This document shows positions 25,600 through 36,380 of a stretch of 64,000 bases of DNA, one piece after another. Each line of letters begins with the position of its first letter. Position 1 is the stretch's first letter. Position numbers and translations under genes: made by a program. Under the pieces are notes generated by a model, which was given only the letters and a program-made list of their open reading frames with translations, did not search any database and was not told the DNA's origin. The stretch is from Enterococcus sp. RIT-PI-f (lineage in GTDB: Bacteria; Bacillota; Bacilli; Lactobacillales; Enterococcaceae), in NCBI RefSeq assembly GCF_001297065.1, contig NZ_LHOX01000016.1:1-64000 (forward strand), written 5' to 3'.

Positions 25600-26205
25600 A
25601 TGAAAGTATTGTTGATTGGACATACAGGAACGTTAGGGAAAATCTTATTTGAAGGATTTAGCCGCATGTCAGAAGTTGAATTGGTTACTGCCAGTAGACA
25701 TTCGGGCGATTTTCAAGTAGCGATCGACGAAGTGTCGAGTGTGAAAGCACTTTTTGCTGCGGTTGGCCAAGTCGATGCAATCGTATCGGCAGCCGGTAGC
25801 ACGGTGTTTAAACCGTTTACTGACCTAGCACCGGCAGATATCCAACAGTCGATTGCATCAAAATTACAAGGTCAAGTGAATCTTGCCTTGATTGGTCATC
25901 CATATGTAACGGATGGTGGGAGTATTACGTTGACATCAGGTATCATCAAAGAGGCTTTTATTCCAGAAGGTACGTCATCGGCCTTGGTCAATGGTGCGAT
26001 TGAGTCTTTCGTTGCTTCAGCGGCAGTTGAGATTGGCAGGGGCATACGGATCAATGCAGTCAGTCCAAATGCATTGGTAGGTTCATGGGATGCCTACGCC
26101 CCTTCCTTTAGAGGATTTATTCCGGTAGGCGATGCCCCGGTTTTTGCTGCATACGAAAAATCAGTTTTTGGGATTATGACGGGTCAGACATTTAAAGTTT
26201 GGTGA
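25600..26205 (+). CDS. Atypical short-chain dehydrogenase (Lin1944-like), catalytic residues missing
   Basis: This 201-residue protein has an SDR Rossmann fold. The nucleotide loop is LIGHTGTLG (about residues 5-13), VSAAG takes the NAG position, and LTSGI is the serine strand (Ser about 112). The usual Tyr-x-x-x-Lys is replaced: the aligned stretch reads GTSSALVNGAIES, with Ser/Asn where Tyr/Lys would be. A known subgroup (Lin1944-like) has the same loss and no assigned function. RINAVSPN after it is typical of the family. The ATG follows AATGAGGGA. It is monocistronic and ends in a bidirectional terminator. Redox activity should not be assumed. Confidence 0.7.
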   Translation: MKVLLIGHTGTLGKILFEGFSRMSEVELVTASRHSGDFQVAIDEVSSVKALFAAVGQVDAIVSAAGSTVFKPFTDLAPADIQQSIASKLQGQVNLALIGHPYVTDGGSITLTSGIIKEAFIPEGTSSALVNGAIESFVASAAVEIGRGIRINAVSPNALVGSWDAYAPSFRGFIPVGDAPVFAAYEKSVFGIMTGQTFKVW

Positions 26206-26231
26206 TCCGATGTCACAGTAGATGAACGAAT

Positions 26232-26279
26232 AAAAAGAACGGTTTGCCGGTAGAAAACCATCGGCAAACCGTTCTTTTT
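26232..26279. terminator. Bidirectional terminator between the SDR and SRAP genes
   Basis: AAAAAGAACGGTTTGCCG pairs perfectly with CGGCAAACCGTTCTTTTT over 18 pairs around a 12-base loop, and serves both convergent genes. Confidence 0.85.
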
Positions 26280-26300
26280 ATGGTGTTCTTAGCAGACAGG

Positions 26301-26879
26301 TTAGACTTTTATTGCATGCAGTGACGGCATCTTTGCTTGCAAGATATGGCGCGCAAATGAAAGATCAGTGATCCAACTAGGAATGTCCTGTCCAGCAATC
26401 AATAATGGCATGCGATCATGGATCGGTGCCACTGTATGATTTGGTTCTGTCGTTAAAATGATCGATTCCGTTTCCACTTTTCCTTCGCTCTCAAAAATAC
26501 GGTAAAAGCCGGCAGCATATAAGGGATCCTCAGTTGAAAAATAAAATTTTTCTTTCTCGTGGTTCCATTCGTAGAAACCGGACATTGGAAATACACAGCG
26601 GTACTGCTGAAAGGCTGCCTGAAAGGTTTTTTTTGCTTCGACGGTTTCAGCGCGAGCGTTGATCATCAAATGTCCTTTCTTGAAGCCCGTAAGGCCCCAT
26701 TTTGTCACGCCAGCAACGATTTCTTGTTGGCGGTTGGCACCTAATGTTACCACATGATTGGACGGGAAAACGTCATTCACTGCAATCGTTTGCTGTTTTT
26801 TTCTGGCCTTAGCAGCCGCTTCTTGATAATACTTGGATAATGCACCAGTTGTGGGATCAAATAAATATCTTCCGCACAT
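26301..26879 (-). CDS. SOS response-associated peptidase (SRAP, YedK/HMCES family)
   Basis: This 192-residue protein shields abasic sites in single-stranded DNA by forming a covalent thiazolidine link through its second residue. With the ATG at 26879 the protein begins MCGRYLFDP, placing Cys at position 2 as required once Met is removed. Two TTG codons upstream would add residues before the Cys and are rejected. The other active-site residues are visible: Asn in INARAET, Glu in GFYEW and His in HDRMPLL. GGAGTG lies upstream. It is a lone gene with no clear SOS box seen. Confidence 0.88.
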   Translation of the reverse strand: MCGRYLFDPTTGALSKYYQEAAAKARKKQQTIAVNDVFPSNHVVTLGANRQQEIVAGVTKWGLTGFKKGHLMINARAETVEAKKTFQAAFQQYRCVFPMSGFYEWNHEKEKFYFSTEDPLYAAGFYRIFESEGKVETESIILTTEPNHTVAPIHDRMPLLIAGQDIPSWITDLSFARHILQAKMPSLHAIKV

Positions 26880-27028
26880 CAACAATCACTCCTTATCTCT
26901 CATAGATACGGGGAAGTGTTCATTTAAGTATAGCGACTATGTATGTATTCTTACCAATGATTTGCTTGCACTTTATATTATTTGAACGTTATTTACATTG
27001 GTGGACATGTATAAATAAAAAACAAAAA

Positions 27029-27062
27029 AGGCAGTCAACTTTTTCGGTTGGCTCCCTTTTTT
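27029..27062. terminator. Bidirectional terminator next to the 48-residue gene
   Basis: GGCAGTCAAC pairs with GTTGGCTCCC with one mismatch around a seven-base loop. Flanking A-runs and T-runs allow termination in both directions. It lies 13 bases past the stop of the small minus-strand gene. Confidence 0.6.
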
Positions 27063-27074
27063 TAGTCTGATTGG

Positions 27075-27221
27075 TTATCCAATTTTTTTCACTCTCCCGC
27101 CAATTTTATCAGCAAAACGTTCGGCTTCTTCTTTGCGTTTGTAGGTTAAAGCAATTGATTTATCGCGGGTTCGTTTGCCTTGGGGGGTGAGATAACCATG
27201 GAAGATTTTGATTGCATACAT
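27075..27221 (-). CDS. Small basic hypothetical protein (48 residues)
   Basis: A strong ribosome site, AAGGAGG, precedes an ATG opening a 48-codon frame and the stop is followed by a terminator hairpin, so this has the marks of a real short gene. The product begins MYAIKIFHGYLT and ends GGRVKKIG. It is rich in Lys and Arg (about a third of residues), has no membrane segment and no Cys. The central region RTRDKSIALTYKRKEEAERF looks like a strand followed by an amphipathic helix. I do not recognise the family. It lies alone between the SRAP gene and the amidohydrolase, and a nucleic-acid-binding role would be a guess. Confidence 0.6.
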   Translation of the reverse strand: MYAIKIFHGYLTPQGKRTRDKSIALTYKRKEEAERFADKIGGRVKKIG

Positions 27222-27671
27222 TTAGTAAGCACCTCCTTATCTGATGTGATAATAACAAATTTAACGCTTACATTCAAGTTTTTTTTGTTATTATATTAAA
27301 TAAAGCGTTATTTTTTTCGTATATGATCAAAAATCATTTGCTGTGAGAAGGAATCCAAGGCTTTCATAGCACGATGTTGACTGATAACGCGTAAAATAAA
27401 GTGTGCTTATCAAGATGAAGTGGATTGATCAAACAAATAGGCGGCGTGCCAAAATGAAAGATGTTCAGCTGAGATTTATGACGCATAAGAAATGAACTGC
27501 TGAAAGACCGATAGTACGTATTGTTTTAAACAGTTCCGAATACCAATGATTGGCATCGATATTGAAAGAAATCAATCCTCGACTAGCTAAATCAAGAATG
27601 TTCCCTTGGTTGCTTTGCTTTTTTTTGCTACTATCAACACAATGACAATTTTTATCAAAAGGAGCGATTTT
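27222..27671. other. 450-base gap without a supported gene
   Basis: This AT-rich gap upstream of the amidohydrolase holds only short open frames. One 26-codon frame at 27415-27495 starts MKWIDQTNRR, but no ribosome site precedes it. No repeat, clear promoter or RNA structure stands out. It may contain the promoter of the small minus-strand gene. Confidence 0.5.
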
Positions 27672-29005
27672 TTGGCCAAAACAGCATGGATCAACTGTCG
27701 ATTATTTCACGAAAAACTAGATGAATGGCTCATAAGTACGATTCTAGTGAACGAGAAAGGGCGAATCATCGATGTATTGTCGGAAAACAGCGGTGATTTG
27801 TCTGGCTATACCATCAAGGATGCTAGACAAGCATATGTTATACCGGGATTGATCAATGCCCATGCCCATTTATTTGCTAGTGGCGCACCAAGTACAAAAA
27901 AATATCCAATTCCCTTAATCAATAGCGCTTATCGCTTGCTCAACACAAGTTTGGGATTGGCAATTCTGCGAAAAATCATGAAAAAACATGCGTTGATCGA
28001 ATTGCAATCGGGTGTGACGACTATTCGGAGTGTGGGAGAATTTTTCTATCAGGATGTTCGGTTACGAGATAGGTTTACAGAAGAAGCAAATAGTTGGCCA
28101 GATTTATTGACGTCGGGATTCTTTTTAAGCACGACTGGTGGACATGGGGCGCCTTATCTGGCCTTAGAAACAGATTCCCCGTGGGAAGGGCGCAAGAATG
28201 TCCGCAAGAATGTCCGGCAAGGGGTCGATTGGATCAAAATCTGTGTGACTGGCGGTGTCACTGATGCTAGACGTATAGGAGAAGCAGGGGCACTGCAGCT
28301 GACGGAACCAGAAATTGCTGCTATTTGCGACGAAGCCCATAAGAATAAAATGATGGTGGCAGCGCATGTGCAAAGCACGGAAGGGGTCCGGATTGCGCTG
28401 AAGGCTGGCGTGGATACGATAGAACATGGTGCCCCAATGGATGATGAAATCATTGCCCTCTTCAAGAATAATCCACAGGCTTTGCGGGGATATTCTGCTT
28501 TGATGCCCACCTTTCAGGCAGCAGCACCTTTTGCCGTATTAGATAAGGAAACACTCGGTTTGAATCCTGTGACCGTAGAAAATGGGCGCCTAGTTTATGA
28601 GGGAATGCTGGAGGGCCTGCAGCAAGCAATTGCCCATCACATCACATGGGGTGTTGGTAATGATGCATCGATGACCTTTGTCCCTCATTATGATTTTTGG
28701 CGGGAATTAGCGATCACGGCTGCAGCTGCCGGACTTGCGCCTAAAGAAATGATTCAGCGTGCCACGACAGGGAATGCTGCCATTTTAGGGATAGATCATG
28801 AAGTGGGAACGATCGCAGCGGATAAAAAGCCAACTTCATTTTGTTGGAAAAAAATCCGCATGAGGATTTGCGGGCATTGACCAATCTGCAAGCTGTGGTG
28901 AAAGAAGGACAACTTGTCAAAGGCAAGCCAATCAAACGCTTCACCGAACTAGATCAGCTGATGGATCAAGTGCTGCAACGGATCAAAGAGACTGCTGTTC
29001 AATAA
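27672..29005 (+). pseudogene. Amidohydrolase (imidazolonepropionase-like), frameshifted near the C-terminus
   Basis: The frame starts at TTG 27672, seven bases after AAGGAG, and encodes a metal-dependent amidohydrolase. Visible are the HxH metal motif in NAHAHLF (about residue 60), WIKICVTGG (about 187-195), HVQSTEG and TIEHGAP for the later metal histidines, and GVGNDAS for the Asp. At 28824-28829 an A5 run lacks one base, so the frame ends early at 28880 in unrelated residues. The next frame continues properly as ANFILLEKNPHEDLRAL and runs to TAA at 29003-29005. The break removes about 59 C-terminal residues. It could be a true mutation or a homopolymer sequencing error. All metal ligands precede it. 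Confidence 0.75.
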
Positions 29006-29031
29006 AGTCTGTATATCTGTTGAAATTCCGA

Positions 29032-29060
29032 TTGACAAGTTTTTTTTGAAGTGCTATGAT
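29032..29060 (+). promoter_or_regulatory. SigA promoter of the beta-glucoside operon
   Basis: TTGACA (29032-29037), 17 bases, then TATGAT (29055-29060), just upstream of the RAT/terminator element. Confidence 0.85.
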
Positions 29061-29105
29061 AGCGAGGTAAATTAGATAACGGTTACAGAAGTGCTGTGAC
29101 CAAGA

Positions 29106-29167
29106 GGCGTGTTACTGGATAAGCAGGCAAACCTCATATTTCACCAAGGGTGGAGTATGGGGTTTTT
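29106..29167 (+). promoter_or_regulatory. RAT antiterminator site overlapping a terminator (LicT-type switch)
   Basis: The stretch 29110-29133, with GTTACTG and AGCAGGCAAACC, matches the ribonucleic antiterminator recognised by LicT/BglG proteins. The bases AACC at its end also start the arm of a 16-pair terminator (AACCTCATATTTCACC with GGTGGAGTATGGGGTT), which is followed by T residues. Bound LicT would hold the RAT hairpin and prevent termination, so the operon is induced by beta-glucosides. Confidence 0.85.
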
Positions 29168-29192
29168 TAGTGCGTACAATTTGGAGGAAACC

Positions 29193-30050
29193 ATGAAAAT
29201 AAAAAAATTTTTAAACAACAATGTTGTCTTGCTCAAAAAAGGCAGCAATGAGATCATCGGCTTTTCGACAGGCATCAGCTTCAATAAAAAGGTAGGAGAT
29301 GATGTAGAAGAACAAGATTTTGAAAAAATATTCGTGCTGGATACCCATGCGATGCTGGAACATTTCAGCTATCAATTAGGAAAGTGCGATCCCCGATATG
29401 TGGCCATCGTGGCTAAGATCGTGGCGTATGCCAAACAAAATTATCAATTGGCCATTAGTGATTATATTTATTTGACTTTGTTGGATCATATCGATTTTAC
29501 CGTCCATCGTATCAAGCAGCAAATGACGTTTCATAGTCCATTGCAATGGGATGTGCGGCGATTTTATCCTGACGAGTATGCCATCGGTGTTTATGCCGTG
29601 CAATTATTGGAACAAGAATTGGCGATCGAAGTGCCCACAGAAGAAGCGATATCGATTGCCTTGCATTTCGTCAATGTGCAATCAAAAAAGAAAGACATGA
29701 CAGTCACCAATAAAATCGCTAAGTTTATCGAAGATGTCTTAACGATCGTCAAATATGAGTACAAGCAAAATTTTGACGAGAACAGTTTTCACTATTCGCG
29801 TTTTGTCACGCACCTGCATTATTTTGCCCAAAACGTGATCAATCATACGATGCCTGGATATGAAGAGTCTTCTTTATACCAGCAAATCGAAAAGATGTAT
29901 CCCCAAGCGTTTCATTGTGTATCGAAAATCAAAATCTATATCAAAAATACGTATGATATTACCATTTCAGAAAATGAGGAAATTTATTTATCCCTCCATA
30001 TCCAGAAATTGACGGAGCAAGGAGAGAAGGAGAAAAATCATGGATTATAA
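29193..30050 (+). CDS. licT: BglG/LicT-family transcriptional antiterminator
   Basis: This 285-residue protein has an N-terminal RNA-binding CAT domain (about residues 1-55, starting MKIKKFLNNNVVL) and two PTS regulation domains, PRD1 (about 65-170) and PRD2 (about 171-280). The PRD histidines are phosphorylation targets of the PTS (for example in LLDHIDFTVHR and ALHFVN). It should bind the RAT upstream and let the operon be transcribed when beta-glucosides are taken up. The ATG at 29193 follows GGAGG. The frame is open upstream through the terminator but that region is the RAT. It overlaps bglP by 11 bases. Confidence 0.92.
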   Translation: MKIKKFLNNNVVLLKKGSNEIIGFSTGISFNKKVGDDVEEQDFEKIFVLDTHAMLEHFSYQLGKCDPRYVAIVAKIVAYAKQNYQLAISDYIYLTLLDHIDFTVHRIKQQMTFHSPLQWDVRRFYPDEYAIGVYAVQLLEQELAIEVPTEEAISIALHFVNVQSKKKDMTVTNKIAKFIEDVLTIVKYEYKQNFDENSFHYSRFVTHLHYFAQNVINHTMPGYEESSLYQQIEKMYPQAFHCVSKIKIYIKNTYDITISENEEIYLSLHIQKLTEQGEKEKNHGL

Positions 30051-31896
30051 ACAATTAGCCAATGATATATATGAAAAAGTCGGCGGTGACAAAAATATTC
30101 AGCATGTCACACACTGCGCGACCCGTTTGCGCTTCACTTTAGCGGATGATAAAAAAGCCGACAGTGAAGGCATCAAACAATTGAAAGGCGTAACAGGACT
30201 TGTTCAAGGCAATGGACAATACCAAGTGATCATTGGACCGGATGTTTCAAGTGTTTATGCCCAACTGCCAGTGACAGAAAATGGGGCAGAAGAATCATCA
30301 AATGACAATTCAGTGATTTCACGTCTATTGGACTTTATTGCCGGCTGTTTCACACCGATGATCGCAATTATCGCGGCTGGCGGAATGCTCCAAGTCGTTT
30401 TATCATTATTAGAACTTTCCGGTATTTTGGCAGCCACAGATGATACATATCTTGTTTTGTATCAAGTCTCGCAAGCAGCGTTCTTTTTTATTCCGATTTA
30501 TTTAGGAAATTCTGTTGCCAAACGGTTGAAAATCGATCCTTTCTTAGGAAGTTATGTTGGTGGGATCTTTGTGATGCCAGGTTTGACGACCTTGTTGAGT
30601 CAAGAAGGCGGTATCACTTTGTTCGGTCTCACAGTACCGAATGTCAGCTATAATGCGTCTGTTTTACCTGTTTTGTTGACAGTTTGGTTGATGTCTTACG
30701 TCTATCGCTTTGCGGATCGGATTTTACCAAATAGTGTCAAATTTATCTTGCGTCCTTTGATCGCGATCATTGTGATCACGCCATTTGCGTTGTTGCTGAT
30801 TGGACCTTTGGGGGTAACGATTGGGAACTATGTATCGCAATTTCTAAACTACTTAACCAACAACTTTGGTCCTTTGGCTGTATTGTTCATGGGTGCTTTT
30901 GCGCAACTATTGGTGATGACAGGCATGCATACGACCTTGACACCGATTCTTTTGACCTCATTGGCAACTTACGGCTACGATGATTTGATCGTTCCTGGGA
31001 TGTTGCTGGGATTGGCTGCTGAAGCAGCGATTTGTTTAGCTGCTGGGATCAAAGCCAACGACGCAGAATTTAAACAAGTCAGCTTTTCGTCCGCGATCAC
31101 GGCCTTGATGGGGGTTTCCGAACCTGCTTTGTATGGTGTGACTTTGCGTTTGAAGAAACCTATTGTAGGAATGATCTTAGGTGGTGCAGTGGGCGGACTT
31201 TATTTTGGTCTGATGAAAATCAATACCCCAGTAGTGATCGCTTCTTTCGTGGCACTGCCTTCTTATAGCAATGTGCTGCATGCAACGATTGGTTCACTCA
31301 TTACGTTTGCCATTGCCTTTGCTTATACATGGTTTGTTGTCAAAGACAGCGACTTTCCCAACAATAATGTGGCGACAGTGACAGAAACAGCAGATGTTGA
31401 AGCACCCGCAGCAACAGAAACAACAGAGGAACAAACTGTAGTTGAAAAAATCGTTTTGGCTCCTTTGCAAGGAATGGTGATTACTTTAGCTGAAACCAAC
31501 GATCAAGCATTTGCTTCGCTTGCTTTAGGCAAAGGCGCTGCAGTGAAGCCACAAGATGATACCATTGCTGCCCCGTTTTCTGGTAAAGTGTCAGCAGTCT
31601 TCCCAGGAAACCATGCGATCGGGATCACTAGTGATTCTGGGATCGAATTGTTGATCCATATTGGTATCGATACAGTCAACATGCAAGGAGACGGCTTTAC
31701 ACGTCAAGTCAATGACGGAGACACGTTCTCCGCTGGTCAAGCATTGCTGCATTTCGATTCAGCTAAAATTGCGGCTGCCGGTTATGAAGATACTGTCATG
31801 ATCACAGTCACAAATACCATGAACTTTTTAGATGTCGTGGCTTTGGCTGCACACCAAGAGGTGCAAGCTGGCGAACAATTACTGGCAGTATTCTAA
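30040..31896 (+). CDS. bglP: PTS beta-glucoside-specific EIIBCA
   Basis: This 618-residue permease phosphorylates beta-glucosides during import. The EIIB domain comes first (about residues 1-85) with its active Cys in THCATRLRF (about 26). The EIIC membrane domain is in the middle (about 100-450). The EIIA domain of the glucose type is C-terminal (about 475-610) with the active His in LLIHIGIDTV and partner His in GNHAIG. All three domains are intact. It is translationally coupled to licT (start inside its last codons) and followed by the 6-phospho-beta-glucosidase. A TM-free linker rich in Thr/Glu/Ala joins C and A. Confidence 0.92.
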   Translation: MDYKQLANDIYEKVGGDKNIQHVTHCATRLRFTLADDKKADSEGIKQLKGVTGLVQGNGQYQVIIGPDVSSVYAQLPVTENGAEESSNDNSVISRLLDFIAGCFTPMIAIIAAGGMLQVVLSLLELSGILAATDDTYLVLYQVSQAAFFFIPIYLGNSVAKRLKIDPFLGSYVGGIFVMPGLTTLLSQEGGITLFGLTVPNVSYNASVLPVLLTVWLMSYVYRFADRILPNSVKFILRPLIAIIVITPFALLLIGPLGVTIGNYVSQFLNYLTNNFGPLAVLFMGAFAQLLVMTGMHTTLTPILLTSLATYGYDDLIVPGMLLGLAAEAAICLAAGIKANDAEFKQVSFSSAITALMGVSEPALYGVTLRLKKPIVGMILGGAVGGLYFGLMKINTPVVIASFVALPSYSNVLHATIGSLITFAIAFAYTWFVVKDSDFPNNNVATVTETADVEAPAATETTEEQTVVEKIVLAPLQGMVITLAETNDQAFASLALGKGAAVKPQDDTIAAPFSGKVSAVFPGNHAIGITSDSGIELLIHIGIDTVNMQGDGFTRQVNDGDTFSAGQALLHFDSAKIAAAGYEDTVMITVTNTMNFLDVVALAAHQEVQAGEQLLAVF

Positions 31897-33363
<1,467 letters not shown>

Positions 33364-33376
33364 ATCAGGTAGTAAT

Positions 33377-33420
33377 AGACACACAAAAAGGAGCGCTTTC
33401 GGGCTCCTTTTTGTGTGTCT
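33377..33420. terminator. Bidirectional terminator after bglA
   Basis: AGACACACAAAAAGGAGC pairs perfectly with GCTCCTTTTTGTGTGTCT over 18 pairs around an eight-base loop. It also ends the convergent potD/amidohydrolase unit. Confidence 0.88.
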
Positions 33421-33437
33421 TATTTATGGGAATCATA

Positions 33438-35039
33438 TCACTCAGCTTGATACACAAACTGACCATCAAAAATGGTTGCTGCCACTTTCACCTTCAGCAA
33501 TTCCTCCGGTGACAATGGCAATATATTCTCAGACAAAATACAAATATCTGCCAATTGACCCACCTCAAGACCACCAATATCTTGACGGCTCAGGGCTTTG
33601 GCCGCGCCAGCAGTATGGGCGTAAAGGGCTTCTGCTACAGCCATTTTTTCTGTCGGCATCAGACCGCCAGCTGGTTGACCGCTCTTCTCGCTGCGAGAAA
33701 CGGCAAAATAAATCGAATCCAGCGGGGTCACGTCGATGACTACTGGCGTATCCGTACCAAAAGCCAATGTTGCACCTTGCTGTAAGAAAGAGCGGAATGG
33801 GAACATTTGCTGGGCCCGTATTTCACCAACTTCTTCTTCCAACGTTTCCCAGCCTACCAAAAGATGACTAGGTTGCACAGAAAGGACCAATTGCTGTTGC
33901 GCAACGAGGGGCAGATCCGTTGCATCCATCACTTCTAAATGTTCCAAAGTATTGTATTTGCCGCTAGAAAGCGGCTGGCAGGATGCACTCTCTTGGTAAA
34001 ATAGCAGGGCTTGCTGGATCGCTTTGTCCCCAATCGTGTGGATGCGCATCGGCCAATCGCGTTGATTGGCGGACAAAATGAGTCGACGCATCTGTGCAAC
34101 ATCGATGAGAGGCATACCAACATCTCCTGGGAAATAGGGTGTTTCATAACTCTCTTTCAAAAAAGCCGTATGGGTACTGGTCACGCCGTCAAAAAATTGT
34201 TTGACACCACCCATTTGCACCTTTTCAGAGCGATAATTCTGGTAGTATTCTTGCAATAGTGCCGTATCTTCACGCATGGCAGGGTAAAAGACCGCCCGCA
34301 CTGTTGCTGAAGCAGCTGTTTTATTGTACAAAGCTGGATAAACGAGATCATCCCAGCTTTCTCCCGTTAGTGCGACATCCCCAATCGTCGTGATCCCATA
34401 TTGATTGAGTTGTTTCATATAGTCAAGAAATGCTGCCGGGCTTTCAGGCTGGAAGACATGTAAGACTTCTGCCAGATAATGAATGGCGATCGCTTCTAGG
34501 AAACAGCCAGTCAATCGATTGTTTTCCATTAATGCTTCACCGCTAATACCTACGGGCAATGTTTCAGGTGTGATGCCTAGCGCTTTGATTGCACTGCTGT
34601 TGAGCCAGATGCTATGGGCATCGCCAGCAATCAGCATCACCGGTACATCCTTGCAGTAACGATCGATACTGGCTTTGGTGGGATAGACTTGCTGACCAAA
34701 GTCACTGCTGAACCAGCCAATCCCGATTTTCCACCCATGTTTGATCGGAATCGCTGGGACTTGCGCGGCAATGGCTTCCTCCGTCAGCCCTGTGACATGG
34801 GTCAAGGCACCTTGATGAAGGAGTGCGGATAGATAGAAATGCACATGGGCATCGATCAGTCCTGGAATGATCATTTGATTTTGGACATGGATGTGCTGGG
34901 TATCAACAGGCAGATTCTGTGGGATTTGATCGATGGTGCCCCGATCAACGATTCGATTGCCTTCAATCAGTAAAAAGCCGGCAAACGTTGTTTTCGATTC
35001 GGTATCAAAGATATGATTTGACTGCAACAATATGGCCAT
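33438..35039 (-). CDS. YtcJ-like metal-dependent amidohydrolase
   Basis: This 533-residue protein belongs to the amidohydrolase family 3 (YtcJ-type). It has a metal HxH near the N-terminus in PGLIDAHVHF (about residues 57-66), later histidines in RIHTIGDKAI (about 310-319) and NTLEHLEV, and a C-terminal GTDTPV Asp (about 430-435). The fold is a TIM barrel with a beta-sandwich. The substrate is unknown. Its ATG directly abuts the stop of potD with no spacer, so the two are translationally coupled. A hydrolase paired with a polyamine-type binding protein suggests an imported amide or polyamine derivative as substrate. Confidence 0.75.
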   Translation of the reverse strand: MAILLQSNHIFDTESKTTFAGFLLIEGNRIVDRGTIDQIPQNLPVDTQHIHVQNQMIIPGLIDAHVHFYLSALLHQGALTHVTGLTEEAIAAQVPAIPIKHGWKIGIGWFSSDFGQQVYPTKASIDRYCKDVPVMLIAGDAHSIWLNSSAIKALGITPETLPVGISGEALMENNRLTGCFLEAIAIHYLAEVLHVFQPESPAAFLDYMKQLNQYGITTIGDVALTGESWDDLVYPALYNKTAASATVRAVFYPAMREDTALLQEYYQNYRSEKVQMGGVKQFFDGVTSTHTAFLKESYETPYFPGDVGMPLIDVAQMRRLILSANQRDWPMRIHTIGDKAIQQALLFYQESASCQPLSSGKYNTLEHLEVMDATDLPLVAQQQLVLSVQPSHLLVGWETLEEEVGEIRAQQMFPFRSFLQQGATLAFGTDTPVVIDVTPLDSIYFAVSRSEKSGQPAGGLMPTEKMAVAEALYAHTAGAAKALSRQDIGGLEVGQLADICILSENILPLSPEELLKVKVAATIFDGQFVYQAE

Positions 35040-36119
35040 TTATAATCCCAACTTCCATTCTAAGAAAAAGTCATTGTATGCTTCAACCGTGTCTTTTCCC
35101 AAATATTCGTAGTGTTCCATCAGTTCCATCGCACTTGGCTCTGGATAAAAGGCTTTGTCTTGCGTCAATTCACTTGGCAGACTGTCTTTCGCTGCTTCAC
35201 TAGGTGTCGCATAGCCGACATAAGCCGCATTTTGGGCCGCATTTTCCGGACGCAGCATGAAATTGATGAAGGCATAAGCACCGGCTTTGTTGCCAACTGT
35301 TTTAGGGATCGCAAAGTTATCCGTCCAAATCGCGCCCCCATCATCCGGAACGATATAACGAATCGCTGGGTTCTCTGCCATGACATAGGCTGCGTCCCCA
35401 GAGTAACCAATCCCAATAGGTGCGTCATTGTTGATCATCAAGGTCTTGATTTCATCTGTCAAGACGGCCTTCACATTTGGTCGAAGTGCGTTCAGTTTTT
35501 CAACAGCCGCCGCAATTTTGTCAGGATCTTTTTCATTTTGGGAATCCCCCAACACCTGCAAGGCAATACCTAGTGTTTCTCTCGCGCCATCTACCATCAA
35601 AATATCGTTTTTGAAAGCCGGCTGCCAAAGATCAGACCATCCGGTGATCAAAGACGAATCGATCTCATCCGTGTTGACCATGATCCCGATCGTGCCCCAG
35701 AAATAAGGAATCGAATAGGTATTTTCCGAATCAAAGGATTGGTTCATCAAAAATGAGGACAAATCTTCTGTCCCAGTCAATTGCGTATGATCAAGAGGCA
35801 ATAGCAATCCTTCTTCGATCATTTTCGGAATGATCGATTCACTAGGGAAGATCAAGTCATATCGGGTGCCCCCTTGTTTGACTTTTGTTTCCATTGCTTC
35901 ATTTGAATCAAATGTATTATAGATAACCGAGTAACCACTCTCAGTTTCAAATTTTTTGATCAAATCGGGATCAACATATTCACCCCAATTATAGATGATC
36001 AGCGTATTGGGATCACTAGACGATGTCGCGCCTGATTCCTTCGACAAGACCGTTGTCCCGATAAACAATAAGGACAAGACCCCAACGATTCCGCCAAAAA
36101 ATACCAACAACCTTTTCAA
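35040..36119 (-). CDS. PotD-like polyamine-type substrate-binding protein (orphan)
   Basis: This 359-residue periplasmic-binding-protein-like sequence matches spermidine/putrescine-binding PotD, with LIIYNWGEYVDP at about residues 39-50, YDLIFPSE, a central IPYFWGT and a C-terminal NFAIPKTVGNKAGAYAFINF. The N-terminus has a hydrophobic segment (about 5-25) but no clear lipobox cysteine, so it is probably held by an uncleaved anchor. No potA, potB or potC adjoins it. Its only operon partner is the amidohydrolase. Either it uses a Pot permease encoded elsewhere or it is a sensing or scavenging protein. The ATG follows AAGGAA. Confidence 0.8.
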   Translation of the reverse strand: MKRLLVFFGGIVGVLSLLFIGTTVLSKESGATSSSDPNTLIIYNWGEYVDPDLIKKFETESGYSVIYNTFDSNEAMETKVKQGGTRYDLIFPSESIIPKMIEEGLLLPLDHTQLTGTEDLSSFLMNQSFDSENTYSIPYFWGTIGIMVNTDEIDSSLITGWSDLWQPAFKNDILMVDGARETLGIALQVLGDSQNEKDPDKIAAAVEKLNALRPNVKAVLTDEIKTLMINNDAPIGIGYSGDAAYVMAENPAIRYIVPDDGGAIWTDNFAIPKTVGNKAGAYAFINFMLRPENAAQNAAYVGYATPSEAAKDSLPSELTQDKAFYPEPSAMELMEHYEYLGKDTVEAYNDFFLEWKLGL

Positions 36120-36380
36120 TGCATTAATTCCTTCTTTCCATTTGTTTTTTTATTCTTGAGTAGATTAGCTGATTTAGCTTGAAAAGGCAACAAAAAATTC
36201 AATGTGAAAATCGAACGAATAAAATAGCGCATACTCTGTTAAAAGCAGACGAGTTTTTTCTCATTGGAGATCAAATGATTTGTCAAAATCTCTCTTTATG
36301 CCTAAGCTAAAAGGACAAAGCAACATCTCAAACAATCTTTTGTTTTATGATATGCAAATGAATAAGGAGTGGATCAATAA

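Noticed and set aside
27415-27495. 26-codon frame in the gap before the amidohydrolase
   Set aside because: No ribosome site or conserved feature supports translation.
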